36,544 nt of DNA, taken from Bacteroidales bacterium (GTDB lineage Bacteria; Bacteroidota; Bacteroidia; Bacteroidales; UBA932). This document shows positions 7,793 through 16,337 of the stretch, in pieces. Position 1 is the first letter of the stretch. Each line of letters begins with the position of its first letter. The notes below the pieces were generated by a model. It was given only the letters and a program-made list of their open reading frames with translations. It did no database searches and was not told the DNA's origin. The position numbers and the translations under genes were made by a program. The stretch covers positions 1-36,544 of the forward strand of contig JAFTFV010000049.1 in the NCBI GenBank assembly GCA_017458265.1. Reading direction: 5' to 3'.

Positions 7793-10185
7793 AGGTGCCT
7801 TAGCTTCGCGAATTTAAGAAGCAAGAGCTTTTCCCCGAACTGATCAAAGCGGATCCTCGCTTTCAGTTCGGGGATTTTTCCTGTTATTTCCAGGATTGTC
7901 CCGGCGCCGAAGCGGTTATGCTCCACCCTGTCCCCAACCTTGAAGGAGGACATTGGATCAGGGACGAAGTTTTCGTCGATAACCGGCGGCCTGGATATCT
8001 CCGAGGCCGATTTCAGAGGCCTCGAGGCCGAGAATGACGGCTTGGGCTCCGGCTTTGGCTGGGCAGGCCTGGGAGTGAAAACGGGACGCTGACTGAAGGC
8101 TGGTTTCTGGACCGGACGCACATCGTCGAAATGGGATGAGAACGATGAGAAACTGCCGCTTGTGAGCGGAGCATCCAGATACTGCGGAGCAATCTCCTTG
8201 AGGAAACGGGAAGGAGAGTTGCTTTCATGCTTTCCGTTTCTCATGCGCGTGGTTGCAAATGTGAGTTCCACGGCCTTCTCTGCACGTGTAAGGGCCACAT
8301 AGAAAAGACGCCTTTCCTCTTCAAGGTCTTTCGGCGATGCCATCCAGCCACCCGCCGGGAAGAGATTCTCCTCGAGGCCGGTGATATAGACATATGGAAA
8401 TTCAAGACCTTTGGCGGAATGGACAGTCATAAGAGCCACACGGTTTGCCATCTCATCATCGGAAACGTCCACGTTTGAAAGGAGTGAAACGTTCTCCAGA
8501 TATGCTCCAAGTGTGATTTTGGGGAGGGCATCGGCAGGTACTTCAGAGGCATCCTGCACGGCTCCGTCCTCAATGAGGGTGTTCACGAAATTGCCCTGCT
8601 CCTCTTCTTTGTATGAAGCAACGCTGTCCAGCAGTTCCTGGATGTTGGCAAAGCGGGACTGCCCCTCGACGGAAGTGTCCGACTTATAGAAAAGGAAGAG
8701 ACCGGATTCACGGGAAAGTGTCAGGGACACGTCCACGGCATCACCGTCTGCCGCTGCTGCCGATGCAATCATGTCGCAGAAAGCCTTAATCTTGGCCGAT
8801 GCCGCCGCCCTGAGGCCGAAGGTCTCAAGATTCGGAAGGTATGCGGATTCAAACAGGGAAAGGCCGTTAACACGTGCGGCTTCTGCAAGGGCCGCAACCG
8901 ATGTATCACCTATCCCCCTCGCAGGCTTGTTGACAATGCGCCTGAAGGCTTCATCATCCTTGTTATTCACTGCGAGTTTGAAATATGCCATGAGGTCTTT
9001 GACCTCTGCCCTTTCAAAGAAGGAGTTTCCGGAATATATCATGTAAGGTATATTCCTTCTTCTTAGCTGCTCTTCAAGAGCACGGGACTGGGCGTTTGTG
9101 CGGTAGAGAATGGCGAAATCCTGATACTGGGCCTGGTCTTTCCTCATTCTTGTCAGGATTGAAGATGCTACCTGCATTGCTTCTTCCTGTTCAGTGTATG
9201 AGCGTACCAGGTGAATCTTTTCTCCGTTGTCCCCCATGGATACGCAGTTCTTTGGAATGCGGCCTTCGTTGCGGGCAATGACGGTATTGGCTGCATTTAC
9301 GATGGTCTGGGTAGAACGGTAGTTGCGTTCCAGACGGAATATCTTAGCTTCCGGGAAATCGGTCGTAAAACTGAGTATATTCTGGATTTCAGCGCCGCGG
9401 AAACCGTAAATTGACTGGGAATCGTCACCAACGACACAGAGGTTGTGATGGCCGGATGCAAGGCTTTGCAGTATCTTGTACTGGGCCATGTTGGTATCCT
9501 GATACTCGTCTACCAGGATATGCTCGAAACGGGAAGAGATTGATGCGGCAGCTTCCGGATTGCCCTTGAGCAGGATATAAGTATAAAGAAGAATGTCATC
9601 AAAGTCCATAACTCCGCTCTTGCGGCAGGCTTTGCAGTATTCTGAATATATCCTGTAGATTTCAGGCTTCTTATGGAGAGTATCGTTCTCCTTGAGGCCG
9701 CCTTCTCCTGCGGCATAAGGCTTTGGGGTGATCAGGGCGTTCTTTGCCCATGAAATGCGGGATAGCACTTCCCTGGGCTTGTAGATCTTGTCATCCAGGC
9801 CAAGCTGCTTGATTACATTCTTGATTGCGCCCTGGGAATCCTGCGTGTCATATATTGTGAAATCGTGAGGGAAGCCGAGCCAGTCGGCCCATTCCCTGAG
9901 GAAGCGGATGAAGATGGAGTGGAAGGTGCCCATCCAGATGCTGCGGGCTTTGCGGGCACCGATCATGAGCGCAATCCTGTCCTTCATCTCCCCTGCCGCC
10001 TTCTTGGTGAAGGTGAGGGCGAGAATCCTCTCCGGAGGAACCCCGTTCTCAATAAGATATGCAATCCTGGATGTAAGAACCCTGGTCTTGCCGCTGCCGG
10101 CGCCAGCTACTATGAGCATGGGGCCGTTAAGGCATGTTACGGCTTTCAACTGTTCCGGGTTCAGATCTCTCAAAATCTCGCTCAT
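7789..10185 (-). CDS. pcrA: ATP-dependent DNA helicase PcrA/UvrD (superfamily 1A)
   Basis: This 798-residue protein is a 3'-5' DNA helicase used in nucleotide-excision and mismatch repair and in clearing RecA or stalled polymerases. All SF1A motifs are present: Walker A GAGSGKT (28-34), LTFTKKAA (57-64), VDEYQDT (225-231), GDDSQSIYGFRGA (253-265), LERNYRS, TVHSAKGLEFPYV and EERRLFYVALTRA. A linker rich in Pro and Ser leads to a C-terminal module starting KVGDRVEHNRFGAGTI, typical of PcrA. A -7 box (TAAATTTG) lies only 8 nt before the ATG, so the leader must be very short. It is a single gene here; its 3' end overlaps the convergent hydrolase gene. The name uvrD would be equally acceptable. 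Confidence 0.95.
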   Translation of the reverse strand: MSEILRDLNPEQLKAVTCLNGPMLIVAGAGSGKTRVLTSRIAYLIENGVPPERILALTFTKKAAGEMKDRIALMIGARKARSIWMGTFHSIFIRFLREWADWLGFPHDFTIYDTQDSQGAIKNVIKQLGLDDKIYKPREVLSRISWAKNALITPKPYAAGEGGLKENDTLHKKPEIYRIYSEYCKACRKSGVMDFDDILLYTYILLKGNPEAAASISSRFEHILVDEYQDTNMAQYKILQSLASGHHNLCVVGDDSQSIYGFRGAEIQNILSFTTDFPEAKIFRLERNYRSTQTIVNAANTVIARNEGRIPKNCVSMGDNGEKIHLVRSYTEQEEAMQVASSILTRMRKDQAQYQDFAILYRTNAQSRALEEQLRRRNIPYMIYSGNSFFERAEVKDLMAYFKLAVNNKDDEAFRRIVNKPARGIGDTSVAALAEAARVNGLSLFESAYLPNLETFGLRAAASAKIKAFCDMIASAAAADGDAVDVSLTLSRESGLFLFYKSDTSVEGQSRFANIQELLDSVASYKEEEQGNFVNTLIEDGAVQDASEVPADALPKITLGAYLENVSLLSNVDVSDDEMANRVALMTVHSAKGLEFPYVYITGLEENLFPAGGWMASPKDLEEERRLFYVALTRAEKAVELTFATTRMRNGKHESNSPSRFLKEIAPQYLDAPLTSGSFSSFSSHFDDVRPVQKPAFSQRPVFTPRPAQPKPEPKPSFSASRPLKSASEISRPPVIDENFVPDPMSSFKVGDRVEHNRFGAGTILEITGKIPELKARIRFDQFGEKLLLLKFAKLRHL

Positions 10186-10192
10186 GGCCCAA

Positions 10193-10200
10193 CAAATTTA
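10193..10200 (-). promoter_or_regulatory. -7 box of pcrA promoter
   Basis: TAAATTTG on the minus strand fits TAnnTTTG and lies 8 nt from the pcrA start codon, implying an almost leaderless mRNA. No good -33 TTG is seen. Confidence 0.5.
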
Positions 10201-10217
10201 TACTTTGCGAAAATAGC

Positions 10218-10250
10218 AAAAAAAAACGGCCCGCGCAATGCCGGGCCGTT
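10218..10250 (-). terminator. Rho-independent terminator after the Omp85 barrel gene
   Basis: On the minus strand a 9-bp GC-rich stem (AACGGCCCG with CGGGCCGTT, 8-nt loop) runs into nine or more T. It sits between the stop at 10269 and the start of pcrA. Confidence 0.9.
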
Positions 10251-10268
10251 CACTCTTTCCACAAATTT

Positions 10269-11669
10269 TTAGAACTGGTAGTTGATACCTATACCGATCC
10301 AGAGACCTGCGTCCATGCCCTCGGTGAAGCACTTTGCAAAGTCGGCGGAAACGATGAAGTTCTGGTTCATTGCAATCTTGAGACCTGCACCGCCGCTGTA
10401 CACAAGGGCATTGACCTTGGTAGGATCGTAGATGGCAGTTGTATCACCGGTAAGAGCGTTGAATGCGGGGTCGTAAACCTTTCCGTCAGGAGCGGCAATC
10501 TTTGCGAGGGCATCGGCCTTGTAGGGCTTGGTGATGATACCTGCATCGAAGAACGGGTTCACTGCAATGTAGAAGTACTGGTTTGCAAGGGTGAACTTGA
10601 CGAGCTTGACGCGGAGTTCTGCATTAACCCAGGCCATGCCTTCTGCAAGGATTCTGTTCTCGCGGAGACCACGGATGGTGTTGCTGGAGCCGAAGCCCTC
10701 GGAAATCATGTTGCGCTGAACAAGGAGAGGGTTGTTCTGGATCATGTAGAACGGGGTTTCACCGGCGATGGTCTGCTGCCATGCAAGACGGTATGCGAAT
10801 ACGGGACGGCCTGCAGGGATGAAGTCAATAGGAATGGAAATGTAGTGACGGAAGTATGCGCAGGCCTTGAGGTATGCGTTGTTCAGGACGTTGCCGTTGA
10901 GGTATGCCTCTGCCCAGATACCCTTGTTAGGTGCAGCTTCCATGTCACGGGTGTCATATACGAGACCGGCATTGAGCTCGAGTGCGGTGCCGCCGTCCTT
11001 CTCTGCATCAGTGATGACGTTGTTGTTTACCAGGAACCTGTACAGGGTGGAATTGGTATTGTAGTAACGGGTCTGGTCATCGACTTTCACACCGTTGTCC
11101 TTCATGTCTCCAAGCTTCCAGTTCCAGAAGTTGACACCGGCTGCCCAGTTGAGGTTATCCGTGATACGTCCCTGGAAGTTGGCGAGGATACGGAGCATGT
11201 TGCGGCTCATGCCGTAGTAATTCACATTTGTAGGCTGGGTAGGGTTCAATGCCGATTCGGGAATGGTCATCTCCCTGTTGCCCCATACATCGTAATTCTG
11301 CGCTGCTGCAGCACCGTTGAAGCCCCACATGCTGTAAAGAGGGTCTGTCATGTATGTGACGGATGCGTTCACACGCATGTTGGGAATCAGATACTTGGAG
11401 TCATATGCGAGGTAAAGGCGCATACGGTGGCTGTGCGTAAAGTAGGAACCTTCCCAGCTGATCTTGTGGAGGGGATCGGGATAGGTCTTGCCGTCACCGT
11501 AATAATAAACGTCACCGAATGCTCCGGCCTGGAAACCATTGTCAACGGAATATGTTGCTGTAGGGAGGACACCGAAACTCCATCCGGTTTTCATTTCTTT
11601 TTCTTCCTGAGCGGAAAGGCTCATACCCATCGCAAGGATGGCAATTGCAGTTAGTAATAGTTTTTTCAT
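10269..11669 (-). CDS. Omp85-superfamily outer-membrane beta-barrel protein without POTRA domains
   Basis: The 466-residue protein has a signal peptide (MKKLLLTAIAILAMGMSLSA, then Q) and ends in Phe (NYQF). The sequence LVYDTRDMEAAPNKG (about 231-245) is the D15/BamA-type barrel signature, and NTIRGLREN (about 335) matches the conserved RGY/RGF loop of Omp85 barrels. The barrel begins almost directly after the signal peptide, so no POTRA domains fit; BamA itself is much longer. POTRA-less D15 barrels occur widely in Bacteroidota and have no settled function, so assembly or transport activity is only possible. It is a single gene with its own terminator, divergent from nqrA. Confidence 0.82.
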   Translation of the reverse strand: MKKLLLTAIAILAMGMSLSAQEEKEMKTGWSFGVLPTATYSVDNGFQAGAFGDVYYYGDGKTYPDPLHKISWEGSYFTHSHRMRLYLAYDSKYLIPNMRVNASVTYMTDPLYSMWGFNGAAAAQNYDVWGNREMTIPESALNPTQPTNVNYYGMSRNMLRILANFQGRITDNLNWAAGVNFWNWKLGDMKDNGVKVDDQTRYYNTNSTLYRFLVNNNVITDAEKDGGTALELNAGLVYDTRDMEAAPNKGIWAEAYLNGNVLNNAYLKACAYFRHYISIPIDFIPAGRPVFAYRLAWQQTIAGETPFYMIQNNPLLVQRNMISEGFGSSNTIRGLRENRILAEGMAWVNAELRVKLVKFTLANQYFYIAVNPFFDAGIITKPYKADALAKIAAPDGKVYDPAFNALTGDTTAIYDPTKVNALVYSGGAGLKIAMNQNFIVSADFAKCFTEGMDAGLWIGIGINYQF

Positions 11670-11701
11670 ATAAGTTTTAGTATGTGTTCCAATATGGAAT
11701 G

Positions 11702-11709
11702 CAAATCTA
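11702..11709 (-). promoter_or_regulatory. -7 box of Omp85 barrel gene
   Basis: TAGATTTG on the minus strand fits TAnnTTTG and lies 33 nt from the ATG. The -33 region is not recognisable. Confidence 0.55.
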
Positions 11710-11723
11710 CGAAAAAAATTTCG

Positions 11724-11731
11724 TAACTTCG
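11724..11731 (+). promoter_or_regulatory. Possible -7 box of the nqr operon
   Basis: TAACTTCG differs by one base from TAnnTTTG and lies 36 nt before the nqrA ATG. TATTTTG at 11737-11743 is a second, poorer candidate. Some promoter must lie in this 98-nt divergent gap; its exact place is unsure. Confidence 0.3.
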
Positions 11732-11767
11732 CGTCGTATTTTGAAATACTAACAAACCTATACTATA

Positions 11768-13102
11768 ATGTCTGACAATCTCGATCTTAAAAAGGGCCTG
11801 AACATTCCCATTGAGGGTGCTCCCGCCCGCGAGGTCATGGCAACCATAGTACCGGACACCATCGCAGTCAAGCCTACAGACTTCAAGGGCCTTGTTCCAA
11901 GGCTCCTGGTGAAGGAAGGCGACGCGGTCCTGGCCGGTTCTCCCGTCATGGCCGACAAACAACGTCCCGGGATTCTGCTTACTTCTCCCGTCAGCGGTAC
12001 GGTACAGCAGGTTCTGAGGGGTGAAAAGAGAAAGCTTCTGGCAGTTGTGGTAAAAGCCTCCGACAAACAGGAGTACGTCAACTTCGGTGCAAAGGCCCCT
12101 CAATCGGCCGATGAGACCAAGGACCTCCTCCTCAAGTCAGGCCTCTGGGGCGCCATCATCGAGCGTCCCTACGGCGTAATGGCCAGCCTCGAAACCGCCC
12201 CCAAGGCTATTTTCATCTCATCCTTCTCTACCGCTCCCCTCGCCGCGGACACGGACTTCACCCTTGCCGATTCCCTCCAGGACATCCAGGCGGGCATAAA
12301 CGCCCTTGCCAAAATTGCACCCGTTCACCTGAGCGTGCGCAAAGACGTGTACTCAAGCACCATTTTCCACAAGGTAGAAAACGTAGTGGAGCATCTCGTA
12401 AGCGGTCCACACCCGGCCGGTAACGTAGGTGTCCAGATCAGCCACATCAGCCCCATCATGAAGGGCGAAACCGTCTGGACAATCTCACCGGTCCTCCTGG
12501 CTGCATTCGGAAAGCTCATCAATACAGGAAAGCTCGACCTCACCCGCAAGGTCGCCGTCACCGGCCCTGCCGCACAGAAGGCCGCATATGTAACCGCCCT
12601 CCCCGGAACACCCGTCAAGGACATCGTCAAGGCAGAAGGCGACGTACGTATCATCGGTGGTAACGTCCTCACCGGCGAAAACCTCGGTCAGGAAGGCTTC
12701 CTTGGCTTTTTCGACGACCAGATCACCCTTCTTCCCGAAGGCCGTGAAAGAGAGTGGTTCGGCTGGGCAAAGCCCTTCCGTCCCAAGGTACACTCCTCTT
12801 CCTGGTGCTACTTCTCATGGCTCACTCCTTCCAAGAAGTACAAGATGGACACCAACCTCCACGGCGGCCCCCGCGCTTTCGTTCAGACCAAGTGCTTCGA
12901 GGATGTGACTCCCATGGAAATCTTCCCTATCTACCTCATCAAGGCCTGCCTTGCCGGTGATATCGAGAAGATGGAAAAATTCGGCATTTACGAAGTCCTT
13001 CCCGAGGACCTTGCCCTCTGCGACTACGTAGATCCTTCCAAGAACGAAATCCAGGCCATTATCCAGAAGGGGATAGACCTGATGATCAAAGAAATGGCAT
13101 AA
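11768..13102 (+). CDS. nqrA: Na+-translocating NADH:quinone reductase subunit A
   Basis: NqrA (444 residues) is the peripheral cytoplasmic subunit of the sodium pump that couples NADH oxidation and quinone reduction to Na+ export. The N-terminal KKGLNIPIEG and the barrel-sandwich-like stretch with LVKEGDAVLAG and SPVSGTV (about 46-78) are characteristic of NqrA and related RnfC proteins. It lacks the 4Fe-4S cysteine motifs expected of RnfC, which separates Nqr from Rnf. It is the first gene of a complete operon in the standard order A-F, with nqrB starting 3 nt after its stop. Length is normal. Confidence 0.95.
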   Translation: MSDNLDLKKGLNIPIEGAPAREVMATIVPDTIAVKPTDFKGLVPRLLVKEGDAVLAGSPVMADKQRPGILLTSPVSGTVQQVLRGEKRKLLAVVVKASDKQEYVNFGAKAPQSADETKDLLLKSGLWGAIIERPYGVMASLETAPKAIFISSFSTAPLAADTDFTLADSLQDIQAGINALAKIAPVHLSVRKDVYSSTIFHKVENVVEHLVSGPHPAGNVGVQISHISPIMKGETVWTISPVLLAAFGKLINTGKLDLTRKVAVTGPAAQKAAYVTALPGTPVKDIVKAEGDVRIIGGNVLTGENLGQEGFLGFFDDQITLLPEGREREWFGWAKPFRPKVHSSSWCYFSWLTPSKKYKMDTNLHGGPRAFVQTKCFEDVTPMEIFPIYLIKACLAGDIEKMEKFGIYEVLPEDLALCDYVDPSKNEIQAIIQKGIDLMIKEMA

Positions 13103-13105
13103 GTT

Positions 13106-14260
13106 ATGGCAGAGAATACAAAACCCGGACTTTTTGAAAAAGGCGGAAAGCTCTACTGGCTCCACTCTACCATAGATGCTTTCGACACCTTCCTCCGCGT
13201 TCCCGGCACCGTCACGGCAAAGGGCGCACATGTGAGGGACGGTATAGACCTCAAGAGGGTCATGATCATGGTGGTCATCGCCCTTGTTCCCGCCGCACTC
13301 TTCGGCATGTACAACGTAGGTCTCCAGACTTCCACCCTCTACGGGCTGGACTGGGGCTTCTGGCACATGTTCTGGTACGGCCTTCTCAGGATGCTTCCCC
13401 TGTTCGTAGTTTCCTACGCAGTGGGTCTCATCATCGAATTCGCTTCATCCCAGATCCGTGGCGAAGAAGTGAATGAGGGTTACCTCGTTACCGGTTTCCT
13501 CATTCCCCTCATCGTCCCTGTGGACGTTCCGCTGTGGATGCTGGCTCTCGCAGTAGCATTCTCCGTAATCTTCGTCAAGGAAGTGTTCGGCGGCACCGGA
13601 ATGAACATCTGGAACCCCGCACTGGTTGCACGTGCCTTCCTCTTCTTCTCATACCCTTCATCCATGTCAGGATCTGACGTATGGGTATCCAAGACCTGGG
13701 TTGGCGCACTCAAGGACGTGGATGCTATCTCTGCAGCCACTCCCCTTGCAATCGCACATGACGGCGCATACGATGCCGTTACAGGTGCCGTCGGCCAGTA
13801 CTCTTTCATGGATATGTTCTGGGGCTTCATTCCCGGATCTACCGGTGAAACCAGCGTGGTAGCCATCCTCATCGGCGCACTCATCCTCGTCTGGACCGGT
13901 GTCGCTTCCTGGAAGATCATGGTCTCCAGCGTTGCCGGCGGCCTACTGGTTGGCTGGCTCGGACAGCTTGCAGGCGCAACTGCAGTTCCCTGCTGGTATC
14001 AGCTCGTGATGGGCGGCTTCCTCTTCGGTTCCGTCTTCATGGCAACTGACCCCGTTACCGCAGCACAGACAGAAACCGGCAAATGGATCTACGGCTTCCT
14101 CATCGGCGCACTGGCCGTTGTGGTACGTCTCTGGAACCCCGGTTACATGGAGGGCATGATGCTCGCCATACTTCTCATGAACACCTTCGCACCGCTCATT
14201 GACCACTGCGTAGTTACCGCCAAGGTCAACCGCCGTGCAAAGAAAGCTCTAAACGCCTAA
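13106..14260 (+). CDS. nqrB: Na+-translocating NADH:quinone reductase subunit B
   Basis: NqrB (384 residues) is the largest membrane subunit, holding a covalent FMN and riboflavin and contributing to the Na+ path. Many hydrophobic helices are seen from about residue 52 on. The flavin attachment threonine is probably Thr212 in SAATPLA (209-215), matching the S-x-A-T consensus. The block GTGMNIWNPALVARAFLF (163-180) is strongly conserved in this family. The gene sits 3 nt after nqrA and 12 nt before nqrC. Confidence 0.95.
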   Translation: MAENTKPGLFEKGGKLYWLHSTIDAFDTFLRVPGTVTAKGAHVRDGIDLKRVMIMVVIALVPAALFGMYNVGLQTSTLYGLDWGFWHMFWYGLLRMLPLFVVSYAVGLIIEFASSQIRGEEVNEGYLVTGFLIPLIVPVDVPLWMLALAVAFSVIFVKEVFGGTGMNIWNPALVARAFLFFSYPSSMSGSDVWVSKTWVGALKDVDAISAATPLAIAHDGAYDAVTGAVGQYSFMDMFWGFIPGSTGETSVVAILIGALILVWTGVASWKIMVSSVAGGLLVGWLGQLAGATAVPCWYQLVMGGFLFGSVFMATDPVTAAQTETGKWIYGFLIGALAVVVRLWNPGYMEGMMLAILLMNTFAPLIDHCVVTAKVNRRAKKALNA

Positions 14261-14272
14261 AGGATACGCGCC

Positions 14273-15097
14273 ATGAATACAAACAACAATCTTTACACAG
14301 TCATTTACACGAGCGTAATCGTGATTGTGGTGGCAGCGCTCCTTGCATTTGTCTCCCAGAGCCTCAAGAGCCGTCAGGATGCAAATGAAAAGGCAGATAC
14401 CATCTCCCAGATGCTCACGGCAGCCGGTTATGCCACCAAGGCAGAACTTGGCAAGCTTGGCAACACTGCAGTCCTTGACAAGTACGCAGAGGAAATCGAA
14501 AAGGCATTCGTAATCGACCTCGAAGGAAACGAGCTCCGCACTCTCGGAATCGAGCGCGACGGCATCGAGGTTTACAGCCCCAAGCAGCTCAAGCGTCAGA
14601 ACTACAACATCAAGGGCGGTCCCAACAAGACCGGAGAACCCGAACTTCCCGTTTTCCTGTTCAAGAACGGACGCACTGTCGTTCCTATCTACGGTGCAGG
14701 ACTCTGGGGCCCTATCTGGGGTTACATCTCTTTCGAGAATGACCTCGGCACAATCGGCGGAGCATATTTTGACCACGAGTCAGAAACTGCCGGCCTCGGT
14801 GCAAAGATCAAGGACGACCCTTCCTTCCAGGCAGAATTCACAGGCGAAAAGGCAAACTTCCAGGATGCCAACGTCTTTGACATCATCAAGGGCGGCGCCC
14901 CCAAGGATGCCGATGGAAAATCCGTAATAGACAACAAGATCGACGCCATCACCGGTGCAACCATGACCTCCAACGGCCTTGATGCTGCAATCGACACCTG
15001 GCTCGCAGCTTACAGCGCCTGGTTCAACGCAAACGCGCCCAAGGCATGCGACAAGCCCTGCTGCAGCGGCGAAGATCATAAATGTGAGGAGGAATAA
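14273..15097 (+). CDS. nqrC: Na+-translocating NADH:quinone reductase subunit C
   Basis: NqrC (274 residues) carries one N-terminal membrane helix (about 9-30) and an exported FMN-binding domain. The covalent FMN site is Thr230 in TGATMTSNG (227-235), followed by the usual helix. Electrons pass through this FMN between the membrane iron-sulfur centre and NqrB. The protein ends with a Cys-rich tail (Cys259, Cys263, Cys264, Cys271, then three Glu) beyond the FMN domain that I do not recognise from typical NqrC. nqrD follows after 3 nt. Confidence 0.95.
   Translation: MNTNNNLYTVIYTSVIVIVVAALLAFVSQSLKSRQDANEKADTISQMLTAAGYATKAELGKLGNTAVLDKYAEEIEKAFVIDLEGNELRTLGIERDGIEVYSPKQLKRQNYNIKGGPNKTGEPELPVFLFKNGRTVVPIYGAGLWGPIWGYISFENDLGTIGGAYFDHESETAGLGAKIKDDPSFQAEFTGEKANFQDANVFDIIKGGAPKDADGKSVIDNKIDAITGATMTSNGLDAAIDTWLAAYSAWFNANAPKACDKPCCSGEDHKCEEE
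15087..15092 (+). promoter_or_regulatory. Shine-Dalgarno of nqrD
   Basis: AGGAGG lies 8 nt before the nqrD ATG, inside the end of nqrC. Strong Shine-Dalgarno sites are unusual in this window. Confidence 0.6.
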
Positions 15098-15100
15098 GCC

Positions 15101-15715
15101 ATGAATGCAAAACTGAAAGAAACCATCCTCAACCCCCTGTTCAAGGGCAACCCCATCACCGTCCTGGTGCTTGGTATCTGCTCTTCCCTGGCGGTTACTG
15201 TAACAATGAAAGGCGCCCTGGTAATGGCCCTTTCCGTAATTGTGGTTACAGGCATTTCCAGCCTTATCCTCTCGCTCCTCAGAAAGACCATTCCCGGCCG
15301 CGTACGTATTATCGTCCAGCTGGTGGTAGTTGCCATGATGGTTATCCTGGTAGACCAGATTCTCAAATCATTTGAAGCTACCTATGCCATCGACAAGCAG
15401 CTTTCCGTCTACATCGGCCTCATCATCACCAACTGTATCGTGATGGGCCGCATCGAGGCTTTCGCCCTTGGAAACAAGCCCTGGCCCAGTTTCCTTGACG
15501 GCGTTGCAAACGGTGCCGGTTACGGTCTCATCCTCCTTATCGTAGCTTTCTTCCGTGAGCTTCTCGGAAGCGGAACCCTCTTTGGGATTGACATCCTGAA
15601 CCGTTTCGGCTATGTTCCCAACAACCTGGTAATCCTGCCTCCTTTCGCACTCATCCTCCTGGGATGCATCGTCTGGGTGCAGCGTTCAATCCAGAAAGAT
15701 CTTCAGGAAAAATAA
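15101..15715 (+). CDS. nqrD: Na+-translocating NADH:quinone reductase subunit D
   Basis: NqrD (204 residues) is an integral membrane protein with about six helices, related to RnfE. With NqrE it holds the intramembrane 2Fe-2S centre; the likely ligands are Cys27 in GICSSLAVT and the Cys in ITNCIVMGR (about 111). The latter motif is a family signature. It is spaced 3 nt from nqrC and 13 nt from nqrE. Confidence 0.95.
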   Translation: MNAKLKETILNPLFKGNPITVLVLGICSSLAVTVTMKGALVMALSVIVVTGISSLILSLLRKTIPGRVRIIVQLVVVAMMVILVDQILKSFEATYAIDKQLSVYIGLIITNCIVMGRIEAFALGNKPWPSFLDGVANGAGYGLILLIVAFFRELLGSGTLFGIDILNRFGYVPNNLVILPPFALILLGCIVWVQRSIQKDLQEK

Positions 15716-15728
15716 ACTCTGACGCCTT

Positions 15729-16325
15729 ATGGAATACCTTAGCTTATTCGTAAAGTCCATCTTCGTGGACAACATGATATTCGCTTACTTCCTGGGAATG
15801 TGCTCATTCCTGGCGGTATCCAAGAATGTCAAAACAGCTGCCGGGCTGGGCGTCGCAGTTATTTTCGTCCTGCTCATCACACTTCCCGTGAACTATCTGC
15901 TCAACACCTATGTCCTTGCCCCCGATGCCCTCATCGAAGGCGTAGACCTGAGCTTCCTCAGCTTCATCATCTTCATCGCAGTTATCGCTGCAATAGTGCA
16001 GATTGTTGAAATGGTCGTTGAGAAATATGCTCCGGAACTCTATTCTCAGCTGGGAATCTTCCTGCCACTTATCGCTGTGAACTGCGCCATTCTCGGCGGC
16101 AGCCTCTTCATGCAGCAGAGAGACTTCCTCAATATCGGAGAAGCAACAGTCTATGCACTTGGTTCCGGCCTTGGCTGGTTCCTCGCCATCGTCTCCCTTG
16201 CAGCTATCCGTGAGAAGATGAGTTACTCCAATGTTCCCGCCGCCCTCAAGGGCCTTGGCATCACTTTCATCACCGTAGGTCTCATGGGCATCGCCTTCAT
16301 GACCTTCATGGGTATAGCGCTGTAG
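15729..16325 (+). CDS. nqrE: Na+-translocating NADH:quinone reductase subunit E
   Basis: NqrE (198 residues) is the paralogous partner of NqrD, inverted in the membrane and related to RnfA. Cys25 in [13 protein letters not shown] and the Cys in AVNCAILGG (about 120) match the expected iron-sulfur ligands. About six hydrophobic helices are visible. The start at 15729 fits the family N-terminus ([16 protein letters not shown]). nqrF follows after 12 nt. Confidence 0.95.
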   Translation: MEYLSLFVKSIFVDNMIFAYFLGMCSFLAVSKNVKTAAGLGVAVIFVLLITLPVNYLLNTYVLAPDALIEGVDLSFLSFIIFIAVIAAIVQIVEMVVEKYAPELYSQLGIFLPLIAVNCAILGGSLFMQQRDFLNIGEATVYALGSGLGWFLAIVSLAAIREKMSYSNVPAALKGLGITFITVGLMGIAFMTFMGIAL

Positions 16326-16330
16326 GAGGA
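16324..16330 (+). promoter_or_regulatory. Shine-Dalgarno of nqrF
   Basis: AGGAGGA directly follows the nqrE stop region and lies 7 nt before the nqrF ATG, a near-ideal ribosome site. Confidence 0.6.
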
Positions 16331-16337
16331 AGTAATC

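Noticed and set aside
10134-11654. Long plus-strand open frame of about 500 codons opposite the Omp85 barrel gene
   Set aside because: It has no signal, fold or family motif and mirrors the codon pattern of the real gene; typical antisense shadow.
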